Shown here: positions 52,851 through 61,052 of the stretch, piece after piece | Layout: every line of letters starts with the position of its first letter | Numbering within the stretch: position 1 is the stretch's first letter | Assembly: GCF_021117345.1 (NCBI RefSeq) | Contig: NZ_CP088261.1 | Coordinates: 3,038,001-3,102,000 of the forward strand | Length of the DNA stretch: 64,000 bases | Direction: 5' to 3' | DNA from: Microbacterium sp. cx-55 | Lineage (GTDB): Bacteria; Actinomycetota; Actinomycetes; Actinomycetales; Microbacteriaceae | The notes under the pieces: generated by a model | What the model was told of the DNA's origin: nothing | Database searches by the model: none | What the model saw: only the letters and a program-made list of their open reading frames with translations | Translations under genes and position numbers: made by a program

Positions 52851-53155
52851 GACGTCGAGTCTACGGAGCGTTGCGCCGGCGCTCCGCCCGAGCACGGGTG
52901 CGGGGCGCGGGTCACGGACGCGGGCGGCAGGTCGCGGGGTCGCGGATGCGGGGTCGCGGGCACGGGCGGCGCGGCGCGGGGTCGCTGCAAGGCGCGGGGT
53001 CGCGGCACGGTCGGCGGCGGGGCACGCGCGGCGGTCGCGACGTCGGGTCGCGGCACGGTCGGGGGCGGGACGCGGGCGTCGGTCACGGTCGCGGGCGGAG
53101 GCGGCAGCATCCGGTTGCGCGATGCACGTCGCACCCTCGTCTTAGGCTGGTGCCC
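52851..53155. other. pyrE-xthA intergenic region with degenerate GC-rich repeats
   Basis: About 300 bp between divergent genes. From about 52900 to 53100 it is built of GGGTCGCGG/GCGGGGTCGC words. The 18-bp word GGGTCGCGGCACGGTCGG occurs at 52997 and 53045, 48 bp apart. Open frames through it are Arg/Gly or Ala/Pro-rich artefacts. The xthA promoter lies at its right end (TAGGCT at 53143-53148, 7 nt before the ATG). Confidence 0.6.
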
Positions 53156-54001
53156 ATGCGCCTGGCCACCTGGAACGTCAACTCCATCCGCGCGCGCGTC
53201 GTGCGCACTGTCGAGTTCGCGGTGCGCGAGAACATCGACGTGCTCGCGATGCAGGAGATCAAGTGCAAGCCCGAGCAGTTTCCGTACGCGGCGTTCGAAG
53301 AGGCCGGGTACCACGTCGTGGCGCACGGGCTCAACCAGTGGAACGGTGTCGCCATCGCGAGCCGCGCGCCGATCGAAGACGTCGAGTTCGCCTTTCCGCA
53401 GATGCCCGGGTTCCTCAAGGGTGCCGAGGGTCCGGATGTGCCACAGGAGGCGCGCGCGATCGGCGCGACCATCGACGGCGTGAAGGTGTGGAGCCTGTAC
53501 GTGCCGAACGGGCGCGGGCTCGACGACCCTCACTACGTCTACAAACTGGACTGGCTGTCGGCGCTCACCGAATACACCCGCGCGACCCTCGCCGCGCAGC
53601 CCGATCTGGCGCTCGCGCTCGTCGGGGACTTCAACATCGCCCCACTCGATGACGACAACGGCGACCCGACGCTCGTTCCGGGTGTCTCGACCCACATCTC
53701 TCCGCCGGAGCGTGAGGCGTTCCGCGCGCTGGAGGCCGCCGGGCTGCAGGACGTGGTCCGACCGCTCGTGCCCACCGGTTACACGTACTGGGATTACAAA
53801 CAGCTGCGCTTCCCGCGCAACCAGGGGCTGCGCATCGACTTCATCCTGGGTTCGCACGCGTTCGCGCAGGCGGTCTCGGGCGCCGCGATCCACCGCGACG
53901 AGCGCAAGGGCGAGATCCCGAGCGACCATGTGCCCGTGGTGGTCGACCTCGACCTCACCTCCCCCGAGGACGACGACGACCGCCCGATGATCTTCGGCTG
54001 A
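53156..54001 (+). CDS. xthA: Exodeoxyribonuclease III (AP endonuclease)
   Basis: 281 residues. DNA repair nuclease of the EEP fold: RLATWNVNSIRAR (Asn), LAMQEIKCK (catalytic Glu), SLYVPNGRG, ALVGDFNIAP (Asp-x-Asn) and the closing SDHVPVVVDL (Asp-His). All catalytic residues are present. ATG 53156 follows TAGGCT by 7 nt (leaderless). The upstream in-frame extension is the low-complexity repeat region and is discarded. Confidence 0.94.
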   Translation: MRLATWNVNSIRARVVRTVEFAVRENIDVLAMQEIKCKPEQFPYAAFEEAGYHVVAHGLNQWNGVAIASRAPIEDVEFAFPQMPGFLKGAEGPDVPQEARAIGATIDGVKVWSLYVPNGRGLDDPHYVYKLDWLSALTEYTRATLAAQPDLALALVGDFNIAPLDDDNGDPTLVPGVSTHISPPEREAFRALEAAGLQDVVRPLVPTGYTYWDYKQLRFPRNQGLRIDFILGSHAFAQAVSGAAIHRDERKGEIPSDHVPVVVDLDLTSPEDDDDRPMIFG

Positions 54002-54046
54002 CCCCCGGCCCGCGCCGCCGCTCCCGCCCCGCCACCGCCACCGCCA

Positions 54047-54119
54047 CCGCGAGACTGCACTCGCGCCGCGAGACAGCTGTCCGCGACCGACGTCTCGCCG
54101 CCAAACTGCAGTCTCGCGG
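54047..54119. repeat. 73-bp palindromic element, type A copy 3
   Basis: Outer arms CCGCGAGACTGCA and TGCAGTCTCGCGG pair perfectly over 13 bp; the inner arms have several mismatches. GAGAC boxes at 54051 and 54070 keep the 19-nt spacing. Same family as 14165 and 40028. Located 45 bp after the xthA stop, upstream of the sensor-kinase operator. Confidence 0.8.
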
Positions 54120-54291
54120 CCACCCGCGGGCAGCGCCCGCAGCGCCCCGCCCGGGCCGACCGGAGCGGGGGGACCGGATGCGGGCGCTGGCATCGGGACT
54201 GGCGGGAGGCGGCCGAAGGCCGCCGGGGGCATGCGTCCGCATCCGGTCACCCCGCGCAGCACCGAACCTCGCGGATACCCGCGGCGCATAC

Positions 54292-54335
54292 TCCCCCGCG
54301 CGGGGGATGCCACCGCATCCGCTCGTCCGTAACGT
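54292..54335 (+). promoter_or_regulatory. Operator and promoter of the two-component system
   Basis: Perfect 16-bp palindrome TCCCCCGCGCGGGGGA (54292-54307), then -10 box TAACGT (54330-54335), then 6 nt to the kinase ATG (leaderless). The palindrome centre is 30.5 bp from the -10, exactly as in the promoter of the ABC transporter at 56994-57044. This suggests direct control of both by the response regulator at 55601. Confidence 0.65.
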
Positions 54336-54341
54336 GGAAGG

Positions 54342-55604
54342 ATGCTGCCGCTCACCGCCTCTCAACAGCGCCGCGACGTCGCACTCGCGGCGGTGCTGTT
54401 CGTGGGCGCGCTCATCAGCGCGACCCTCTCGTCGGTCTCGGGCATCTACGGGGTCGGGGAGGACGCCGGGATGCTGTCCGCGGTCGTGTACTCCTTCGTG
54501 CTCGCCGTGCCGCTCGCGTTCCGGCGCCGCTTTCCCGGGATCGTCGCGATCGTCGTCGCGACGGCCTACTTCGTGGCGGTCACCATCCGGATCCCCGAGG
54601 TCTACGCCGGCAGCATCGCGATGTTCATCACGATCTACACCGTCGGGGCGTGGTCGACCGATCGGCGCCGGGCGCACTGGGTGCGGATCGGCATCATCAC
54701 CGGGATGTTCGTGTGGCTGCTCACCGTGATGTTCATCGACGCGACCCAGCCGACGGATGAAGGATTCTCGCGCGCGGGGGCATTCTCGCCGTACGTCGCC
54801 TACACATTCCTGACACTGCTGATCAACGGACTCTTCTTCGGCGGGGCGTACTACTTCGGCGAGCGCACGTACGCGGCGATGCAGCAGCGTCGAGTACTCG
54901 AAGAGCGGACGGCCGAACTCGAGCGGGAGCGCGAGCTGACCGCGGCGCAGGCGGTCGCGCTCGAACGGGTACGGATCGCGCGCGAACTGCACGACGTCGT
55001 CGCGCATCACGTGTCGCTGATGGGGGTGCAGGCGGGCGCCGCGCGCACGATCATGGCCCAGGATCCGGATGCGGCGAGCGCCACGCTCGCGGCGATCGAG
55101 GGATCGGCGCGCTCGGCACTCGCGGAGCTGCGGCACCTGCTGGAAGCGCTCCGAACGTCGCCCGAGGCGCCCGACACGGCCCCGACCACGCTTGGCCTCG
55201 AGGCGCTCCCCGGCCTCGTGGCGGAGGCGGAGGGTGCCGGGCTTCCGACGGAGTTCCGCATCGTCGGCGAACCCGGGGTCGTGCCCGAGACGGTGCAGGT
55301 CAACCTGTACCGGATCGCGCAGGAGGCGCTGACCAACGCCCGCCGCCACGGCGGCACGAACGCCCGCGCCGACGTGCGGCTGCGCTACACGGACGACTCG
55401 GTCGAACTCGAGATCGCCAACACGGGCCGCGCCGTACGCGACCCGAAGCCCGGCATGGGGCACATCGGGATGCGGGAGCGGGCCGCTGCATCCGGGGGCT
55501 CGGTCGAACTGCTGCCGCGTTCGAGCGGCGGGTTCCTCGTCCGGGTGCGCGTGCCGCGCCAGGCCGCCCCGGCGGCCGGCGACCGCGTCGAGGCTGGAGC
55601 GTGA
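54342..55604 (+). CDS. Sensor histidine kinase, NarL/DesK-type (HisKA_3)
   Basis: 420 residues. About five or six transmembrane helices in the first 170 residues with only short loops (an intramembrane sensor), a coiled linker, the phosphoacceptor His in RIARELHDVVAHHVSLMG, and an HATPase domain with N-box QEALTNARRHG and G-box GHIGMRERAAASGG. Overlaps the response-regulator start by GTGA. The intramembrane sensing plus an adjacent ABC exporter resembles envelope or antibiotic-stress systems; the stimulus is unknown. Confidence 0.92.
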   Translation: MLPLTASQQRRDVALAAVLFVGALISATLSSVSGIYGVGEDAGMLSAVVYSFVLAVPLAFRRRFPGIVAIVVATAYFVAVTIRIPEVYAGSIAMFITIYTVGAWSTDRRRAHWVRIGIITGMFVWLLTVMFIDATQPTDEGFSRAGAFSPYVAYTFLTLLINGLFFGGAYYFGERTYAAMQQRRVLEERTAELERERELTAAQAVALERVRIARELHDVVAHHVSLMGVQAGAARTIMAQDPDAASATLAAIEGSARSALAELRHLLEALRTSPEAPDTAPTTLGLEALPGLVAEAEGAGLPTEFRIVGEPGVVPETVQVNLYRIAQEALTNARRHGGTNARADVRLRYTDDSVELEIANTGRAVRDPKPGMGHIGMRERAAASGGSVELLPRSSGGFLVRVRVPRQAAPAAGDRVEAGA

Positions 55605-56317
55605 ACGGCCTCGTGGCGACGCCGATCCGCGTGCTGCTCGTCGATGACCACGCGATGATGCGCGCCGGATTCCGGATGATCCTCGAAGCGACCGGGAACA
55701 TCGCGGTCGTCGGCGAAGCCGCGACCGGCATCGAGGCGGTCGCGCAGGTGCGGGCGCTGCATCCGGATGTCGTCTGCATGGACGTGCAGATGCCCGACAT
55801 GGACGGCCTCGAGGCCACCCGGCGCATCGTGGCGGATGCTGACACCTCGGCCGCCGTCCTGGTCGTCACAACCTTCGACCGCGACGACTACCTGTTCGCG
55901 GCGCTCGAGGCGGGGGCGAGTGGGTTCCTGCTGAAGAACGCCGGCCCCGAGGAGCTCGTGGCCGCTGTGCGGGTCGTCGCGGCCGGTGACGCGCTGCTCG
56001 CCCCGGAGGTGACGCGGCGCGTGATCGCCCGCTTCGCGGCCGGTGCGGGGGCGCCGGGGTCGTCCGCTGCCGGAGGGACCGGCGCGTCGCACGTGGGGGT
56101 TCCCGGCGATGCGATCGGCGAGCGCGCGGGGCTCACGGAGCGCGAGACCGAGGTGCTCCGCCTGATGGCGGAAGCACTGTCGAACGGCGAGATCGCCCAC
56201 CGCCTCTTCATCGGCGAGGCCACCGTCAAGACGCACGTGTCGAACGTGCTGCAGAAGCTGGGCGCCCGCGACCGGGTGCAGGCCGTCGTCCTGGCGCACC
56301 GCAGCGGCCTCGCGTAG
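55601..56317 (+). CDS. NarL/FixJ-family response regulator
   Basis: 238 residues. Receiver domain with the acidic pair in VLLVDDHAMMRAG, phospho-Asp in VVCMDVQMPDMDG, Thr in VVTTFD and Lys in FLLKNAG. A Gly/Ala/Ser-rich linker follows, then a LuxR HTH (LTERETEVLRLMAEALSNGE and beyond). GTG 55601 overlaps the kinase stop. It probably activates its own operon and the ABC transporter at 57069 through the shared C5-G5 palindromes. Its last codons are also the first part of the downstream tandem repeat. Confidence 0.93.
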   Translation: MNGLVATPIRVLLVDDHAMMRAGFRMILEATGNIAVVGEAATGIEAVAQVRALHPDVVCMDVQMPDMDGLEATRRIVADADTSAAVLVVTTFDRDDYLFAALEAGASGFLLKNAGPEELVAAVRVVAAGDALLAPEVTRRVIARFAAGAGAPGSSAAGGTGASHVGVPGDAIGERAGLTERETEVLRLMAEALSNGEIAHRLFIGEATVKTHVSNVLQKLGARDRVQAVVLAHRSGLA

Positions 56318-56845
56318 CCCGGGCGCACCGGGGCAGCCGCGCCGAACCCCGGTGCCACCGCCGCCAACTCCTCCAGATCGGCTCGGAACCCCCGTTAGAT
56401 GCTCCGGGCGCCGGTTTTGGAGGAGTTATCGACGCCCGACCGAGCCGAACAGGGCCCGCGCCCCGCTGGCGGCGGCCTGACTCAGCCCAAGCGCACCGCG
56501 TCGCCCTCGCCCCGGGCACACCGCGGCGGCCGCGGCGAAACCCGGCACACCGCCGCCAACTCCTCCAGATCGGCTCGGAACCCGCGCTGGATCGCTCCGG
56601 GCGTCGGTTTTGGAGGAGTTATCGACGCCCGACCGAGCCGAACAGGGCCCGCGCCCCGCTGACGATGGTCTGACTCAGCCCGAGGGCACCGCAGCGGCCT
56701 CGCCCCGGGCGCACCGCGCCGGCTGCGGCGAACCCCGGCACACCGGCGCCAACTCCTCCAGATCAGCTCGGAACCCCCGCTGGATCGCTCCGGGAGCCGG
56801 TTTTGGAGGAGTTATCCACCCCCGACCGACCCGAACGGGGCCCAC
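56296..56845. repeat. Tandem repeat (about 193-bp period) with interleaved inverted repeats
   Basis: AACTCCTCCA occurs at 56366, 56558 and 56751, each followed after 42-43 nt by its complement TGGAGGAGTT (56418, 56611, 56804). Between them CGGCTCGG, and after them CCGAGCCG, form a second, interleaved pair, giving a pseudoknot-like order. The unit includes GCACCGCAGCGGCCTCGC, whose first copy (56296-56313) encodes the last residues of the response regulator and which recurs intact at 56686-56703. The remainder of the 751-bp gap to 57068 holds a GC hairpin near 56890 and the transporter promoter. No convincing gene. Confidence 0.8.
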
Positions 56846-56993
56846 GCCCGCCCCGCGGCGGGCACAACTGCGGAGTTCCGGGCCGAAACGGCCGATCTCC
56901 GGCCCACCCGCACCACCCCACCCGCACCACCTGACCCGCGCCGCGCCACCCCACCACCTGCGGCACGCGGCTCTCCCCCGTCAGGAGGAGCGG

Positions 56994-57044
56994 CCGCACC
57001 TCCCCCGGCGGGGGGAGGTGCGGGCGAGCCCCGATCCGTAGCGT
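56994..57044 (+). promoter_or_regulatory. Operator and promoter of the ABC transporter operon
   Basis: Perfect 13-bp arms CCGCACCTCCCCC (56994-57006) and GGGGGAGGTGCGG (57011-57023) with a 4-nt centre, then -10 box TAGCGT (57039-57044) inside ATCCGTAGCGT. Compare TCCGTAACGT upstream of the kinase. The centre-to--10 distance is 30.5 bp in both. GAAGGAGGA precedes ATG 57069. Confidence 0.65.
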
Positions 57045-57068
57045 CGAAGCACGGACGAAGGAGGATCC

Positions 57069-57953
57069 ATGCTGCACCTCAGCGGGGTGACCAAGAGCTA
57101 CGGCGACCGCCGCGTGCTCGACGATGTCGGGTTCACGGTCGGAGACGGCCGGCTCACCGGTTTCGTCGGCGGTAACGGCGCCGGCAAGACCACGACGATG
57201 CGCATCGCGCTCGGCGTGCTGGCCGCGGATGCGGGGACCGTCACGCTCGACGGCACGCCCGTGACGCCCGAGGACCGGCGCCGGTTCGGCTACATGCCCG
57301 AGGAACGCGGCCTGTACCCGAAGATGAAGGTCGGCGAGCACATCGCCTACCTCGCTCGGCTGCACGGGTACAGCAAGGCGGATGCGACGGCGAAAGCCGA
57401 GACGCTCCTCGACCGGCTCGGCTTGGGTGAGCGGCTCGGCGACACGGTCGAGACGCTCTCGCTCGGCAACCAGCAGCGCGCGCAGATCGCCGCAGCGCTC
57501 GTGCACGAGCCGGAGATCCTGATCCTCGACGAGCCGTTCTCGGGCCTCGACCCGCTGGCGGTCGAGGTCGTTGCCGGAGTGCTGCAGGAGCGGGCCGCGG
57601 CCGGCGTCGCGGTGCTGTTCTCCTCGCATCAGCTCGATGTCGTCGAACGGCTGTGCGATGACCTCGTGATCATCGCGGCCGGCACGATCCGCGCGGCGGG
57701 CACCCGCCAGTCGCTCCGCGATCAGTACGCGTCGCCGCGCTACGAGATCGTCACCTCCGGCGACCTCGGATGGCTGCGCGACGAGCCGGGCGTGGAGGTC
57801 GTCGAGTTCGCCGGCGGCCAGGCCGTGTTCGATGCGGCCGAGCCCGACGTCGCCCGGCGCGTGTTGACGCGCGCCGTCGCCGGCGGAGACGTCGACTCGT
57901 TCGCTCCGCAGCATCCGTCGCTCGCTCAGATCTTCCGGGAGGTCATCCGATGA
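57069..57953 (+). CDS. ABC transporter ATP-binding protein (NatA/drug-export type)
   Basis: 294 residues. Walker A GGNGAGKTT at about 33-41, Q-loop in MPEERGLYP, signature LSLGNQQR, Walker B LILDEPFSGLDP and switch His FSSHQLD, followed by the C-terminal extension usual in NatA-like exporters. Overlaps the permease start by ATGA. Under the apparent control of the upstream two-component system. Likely exports Na+, an antimicrobial or a lipid; not decidable here. Confidence 0.92.
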   Translation: MLHLSGVTKSYGDRRVLDDVGFTVGDGRLTGFVGGNGAGKTTTMRIALGVLAADAGTVTLDGTPVTPEDRRRFGYMPEERGLYPKMKVGEHIAYLARLHGYSKADATAKAETLLDRLGLGERLGDTVETLSLGNQQRAQIAAALVHEPEILILDEPFSGLDPLAVEVVAGVLQERAAAGVAVLFSSHQLDVVERLCDDLVIIAAGTIRAAGTRQSLRDQYASPRYEIVTSGDLGWLRDEPGVEVVEFAGGQAVFDAAEPDVARRVLTRAVAGGDVDSFAPQHPSLAQIFREVIR

Positions 57954-59077
57954 ACGCTCACACCCCCACCGCCCCGTCGGCGGCGCAGAGCGTCTGGCTG
58001 GTCGCCGAGCGCGAAATCGGCTCGCGACTGCGCAGCAAGACGTTCATCGTCTCGACGGTGATCCTCTTCCTCATCGCGCTGGCGGCGGTCGTCTGGGGCG
58101 GGTTCTCGGCGAGCCAGTCGAATGCCATCACGGTCGCGGTCACCTCCGACACGTCATCCGCGGTCACCGGCGTCGACGGCCTCGAGGTGACGGATGCGGA
58201 CTCCACCGACGCTGCCCTCGCCCTCGTCGAGGACGGCACGGTCAGCGCGGCGCTGATCCCGAGCGATCAGGTTCCGGATGCGGCGGCGCCCGCATCCGGT
58301 CCATTCGATTACACGATCGTCGCGAACGACGAGGTGCCGTCGGGCCTCATGCCGCTGCTCAGCCAGTCGCCCGCCGTGCACCTGCTCGACCCGTCGAGCA
58401 CGGACTTCCTGCTGCGTTACTTCGTGGCGCTCGGGTTCGGGATCGTCTTCTTGCTGGCCGCGTCGACGTTCGGCGGAACCATTGCGCAGTCGGTCGTGGA
58501 GGAGAAGCAGACGCGTGTCGTGGAGCTGCTGATCTCGGCGATCCCGGTGCGGTCGCTGCTGGCCGGAAAGGTGCTCGGCAATACGATCCTCGCGATGGCC
58601 CAGATCGTGGTGCTCGCGGCGATCGCGGTGATCGGGCTCTCGGTCACCGGGCAGGATCTCGTGCTCACCGGGCTCGGCGGGCCGGTCGTGTGGTTCGCGG
58701 TGTTCTTCCTCTTCGGCTTCATCCTGCTGGCGTCGCTGTTCGCGGCGGCAGGGGCGATGGTGTCTCGTCAGGAGGACATCGGGTCGACCACCGCGCCGAT
58801 CACGACGCTCGTGATGCTGCCGTATTTCCTCGTGATCTTCTTCAACGACAACTCGCTCGTGCTGACGATCATGTCGTACGTGCCGTTCTCGGCTCCGGTC
58901 GGAATGCCGCTTCGGCTCTACCTCGGTGAGGCGATGTGGTGGGAGCCGCTGGTGGCGCTCGTGATCCTGATCGCGACCTGCATCGCGGCGATCGTCCTCG
59001 GCGCGCGGATCTACTCGGGTTCGCTGCTCCGGATGGGTGCGCGGGTGAAGCTGTCCGAGGCCCTCTCGCGCCGCTGA
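57950..59077 (+). CDS. ABC-2-type transporter permease (NatB-like)
   Basis: 375 residues. One N-terminal helix (TFIVSTVILFLIALAAVVWG), a large extracytoplasmic domain of about 130 residues rich in Asp/Ala, and five to six C-terminal helices starting FLLRYFVALGFGIVFLLAAS; VVEEKQTRVVELLISAIPV is the ABC-2/NatB hallmark. Functions as membrane partner of the ATPase encoded just upstream. Confidence 0.9.
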   Translation: MNAHTPTAPSAAQSVWLVAEREIGSRLRSKTFIVSTVILFLIALAAVVWGGFSASQSNAITVAVTSDTSSAVTGVDGLEVTDADSTDAALALVEDGTVSAALIPSDQVPDAAAPASGPFDYTIVANDEVPSGLMPLLSQSPAVHLLDPSSTDFLLRYFVALGFGIVFLLAASTFGGTIAQSVVEEKQTRVVELLISAIPVRSLLAGKVLGNTILAMAQIVVLAAIAVIGLSVTGQDLVLTGLGGPVVWFAVFFLFGFILLASLFAAAGAMVSRQEDIGSTTAPITTLVMLPYFLVIFFNDNSLVLTIMSYVPFSAPVGMPLRLYLGEAMWWEPLVALVILIATCIAAIVLGARIYSGSLLRMGARVKLSEALSRR

Positions 59078-59096
59078 CCCCCACCCCACCCACAGC

Positions 59097-59170
59097 CCGC
59101 GAGACGGGATCTGGGCGCCGAAACCGAGGGGTAACCCCCCAGGTCTCGGCGCGAAGATCCCGTCTCGCGG
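59097..59170. repeat. 74-bp palindromic element, type B copy 3
   Basis: Outer arms CCGCGAGACGGGATCT and AGATCCCGTCTCGCGG pair perfectly; the centre is GGGGTAACCCC with one extra C. One GAGAC box in the left arm is mutated to GAAAC while its partner GGTCTC remains. Lies between the convergent permease and GH15 genes. Confidence 0.85.
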
Positions 59171-59183
59171 GCTTGTGCGGCGC

Positions 59184-60977
59184 TCAGCGGCGGTGGGCGG
59201 CGCGGCCACTGTGGCCGTGCAGGGCGTCGGCCGCGCGGACGAGCGCGAGGTGCGAGAACGCCTGCGGCGTGTTGCCCACCTGGCGACCGGCGACCGGATC
59301 GAACTCCTCCGACAGCAACCCGACGTCGTTGTGCGCGAGGCAGGCGAGGTCCATCAGCTTCTCCGCATCCGCCACCCGACCCGAAGACGCGTACTGCTCG
59401 ACGAGCCAGAACGAGCAGGCGAGGAACGGATGCTCCGTCCCGGCCAGTCCGTCGACGCCCGACGCGGTGCGGTACCGGTCCACGAGTCCGGTGCCCATGA
59501 GCTGCCGCTCGATCTCGGCCACGGTCGCGAGCATCCGCGGGTCATCGGGCGCGCAGAACCCGACCTGCGGCAGCACCAGCAAGGACGCGTCGACCTCGTG
59601 GGAGTCGTAGTGCTGGATGAAGTAGCCGCCCGTCGCATCGACGCCCCGCGCGAGGATCTCGTCGCGGAGGTGGTCGCGCAGCATCCGCCACCGATCGACC
59701 GGGCCGTCGAGCCCGTGCTCCTCGACGGCGCGCACCCCCCGGTCGAACGCGGCCCACATCATCACGCGGGACTGCGTGAACAGGCGCGGTTCGCCGCGGA
59801 TCTCCCAGATGCCGTTGTCGGGCCGGTCGAGGTTGGCGGCCACGCCGTCGAGCAGGGCGCGCTGCAGCGCCCAGGAGAACGGCTCATCCGGCAGGCCCGC
59901 GACGCGGGCGGCTTCGAGCGCGACCATCACCTCGCCGACGACGTCCGCCTGATACTGGTCGACCGCGCCGTTGCCGACCCGCACGGGCGCCGCCCCCTGA
60001 TATCCGGGCAGGCTGGTGAGCTCGCGTTCGGCGAGGTCGCGTTCCCCGGCGATGCCGTACATGATCTGCATCTCGGCCGGATCCCCCGCGACCGCGCGCA
60101 GCAGCCACAGCCGCCACGACTCCGCGACGTCGAGGAACCCGTGATTCACCAGCGCCTCGAGGGTCAGCGCCGCATCCCGGAGCCAGACGTAGCGGTAGTC
60201 CCAGTTGCGTGCGCCGCCGAACTGCTCCGGCAGCGACGTCGTCACGGCCGCGACGATTCCGCCGGTGTCCTGGTGCGAGAGGGCGCGCAGCACGAGCAGC
60301 GAACGCACGACCTCGTCGCGGTGGGGTCCGTCGTGCGCGATCGACGCGGCCCACTGCGTCCACCAGTCGCGCGTCTCCGCGAGCGCGGCGTCGACATCGA
60401 GCGGCTCGGGCGTCGGCGCGTACGACGGAAACCAGGTGGCGGTCAGGTCGCGGGTCTCGCCGGCCGCGACGGTCAGTCGGCCCCGGTGCGCGTGTCCGTG
60501 CGGGGCGAGCGCCACGCCGCGCACGACGAGGGCGTCCGGGCCCGCGGTCGCGTGCAGCGCCGGAGCCGTCAGGTCGCCCATCTGCCGCACCCACGGAAGG
60601 GCGCGGGCGTAATCGAAACGGATGCGGAGGTGCGTCGTGAACTCGACCTCGCCCGACACCCCGACCACCCGGCGCACGAGATCCACGCGTCCGCCGTCGA
60701 CCGGGAGCAGGTCGTGCACCTCGGCGACCCCGGACGGAGTCTCCCAGCGCGTGATGAGCACGAAGGTGTCGCCGTCGTACCGACGGGTGGCGCGCGCCGC
60801 CTCGTCGTGCGGGCGGAGGCGCCAGCATCCCTGCTCCGCCTCCCCGAGGAGCGCACCGAAGACGGACGCGGAATCGAACCGCGGCGCACAGAACCAGTCG
60901 ACGCTCCCCTCGCGCGAGACGAGGGCGGCCGTGCGGCAGTTGCTGAGGAGGGCGTAGTCCTCGATCGGGGCACTCAC
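59184..60977 (-). CDS. GH15-family glycosidase with N-terminal trehalase-like domain
   Basis: 597 residues from GTG 60977. N-terminal beta-domain begins PIEDYALLSNCRTAALVSRE, then GSVDWFCAPRFDS, a hallmark of actinobacterial trehalase/glucoamylase-like proteins; the (alpha/alpha)6 barrel contains GGARNWDYRYVWLRDAALTL and GIWEIRGEPR. The ending LLSEEFDPVAGRQVGNTPQAFSHLAL is typical. Cytosolic. Probably hydrolyses trehalose or an alpha-glucan. A TTG eight codons upstream is also in frame. Divergent from zwf, a frequent pairing in actinobacteria. Confidence 0.9.
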   Translation of the reverse strand: MSAPIEDYALLSNCRTAALVSREGSVDWFCAPRFDSASVFGALLGEAEQGCWRLRPHDEAARATRRYDGDTFVLITRWETPSGVAEVHDLLPVDGGRVDLVRRVVGVSGEVEFTTHLRIRFDYARALPWVRQMGDLTAPALHATAGPDALVVRGVALAPHGHAHRGRLTVAAGETRDLTATWFPSYAPTPEPLDVDAALAETRDWWTQWAASIAHDGPHRDEVVRSLLVLRALSHQDTGGIVAAVTTSLPEQFGGARNWDYRYVWLRDAALTLEALVNHGFLDVAESWRLWLLRAVAGDPAEMQIMYGIAGERDLAERELTSLPGYQGAAPVRVGNGAVDQYQADVVGEVMVALEAARVAGLPDEPFSWALQRALLDGVAANLDRPDNGIWEIRGEPRLFTQSRVMMWAAFDRGVRAVEEHGLDGPVDRWRMLRDHLRDEILARGVDATGGYFIQHYDSHEVDASLLVLPQVGFCAPDDPRMLATVAEIERQLMGTGLVDRYRTASGVDGLAGTEHPFLACSFWLVEQYASSGRVADAEKLMDLACLAHNDVGLLSEEFDPVAGRQVGNTPQAFSHLALVRAADALHGHSGRAAHRR

Positions 60978-61052
60978 CCCCTGATCATGCCCGTTCGTCA
61001 AGCCCGGTGTTCACCTGCTCGACGAGTCGCAGCGAACACTAACGTGGCTGTC

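Noticed and set aside
56366..56813. CRISPR array
   Set aside because: Units are about 193 bp with imperfect identity and no unique spacers of regular length; no cas genes nearby.
59175..61052. Apparent 600-residue N-terminal extension of glucose-6-phosphate dehydrogenase
   Set aside because: The extension runs antisense through the GH15 gene and is low-complexity; the real start is GTG 61053 with a -10 box 7 nt upstream.
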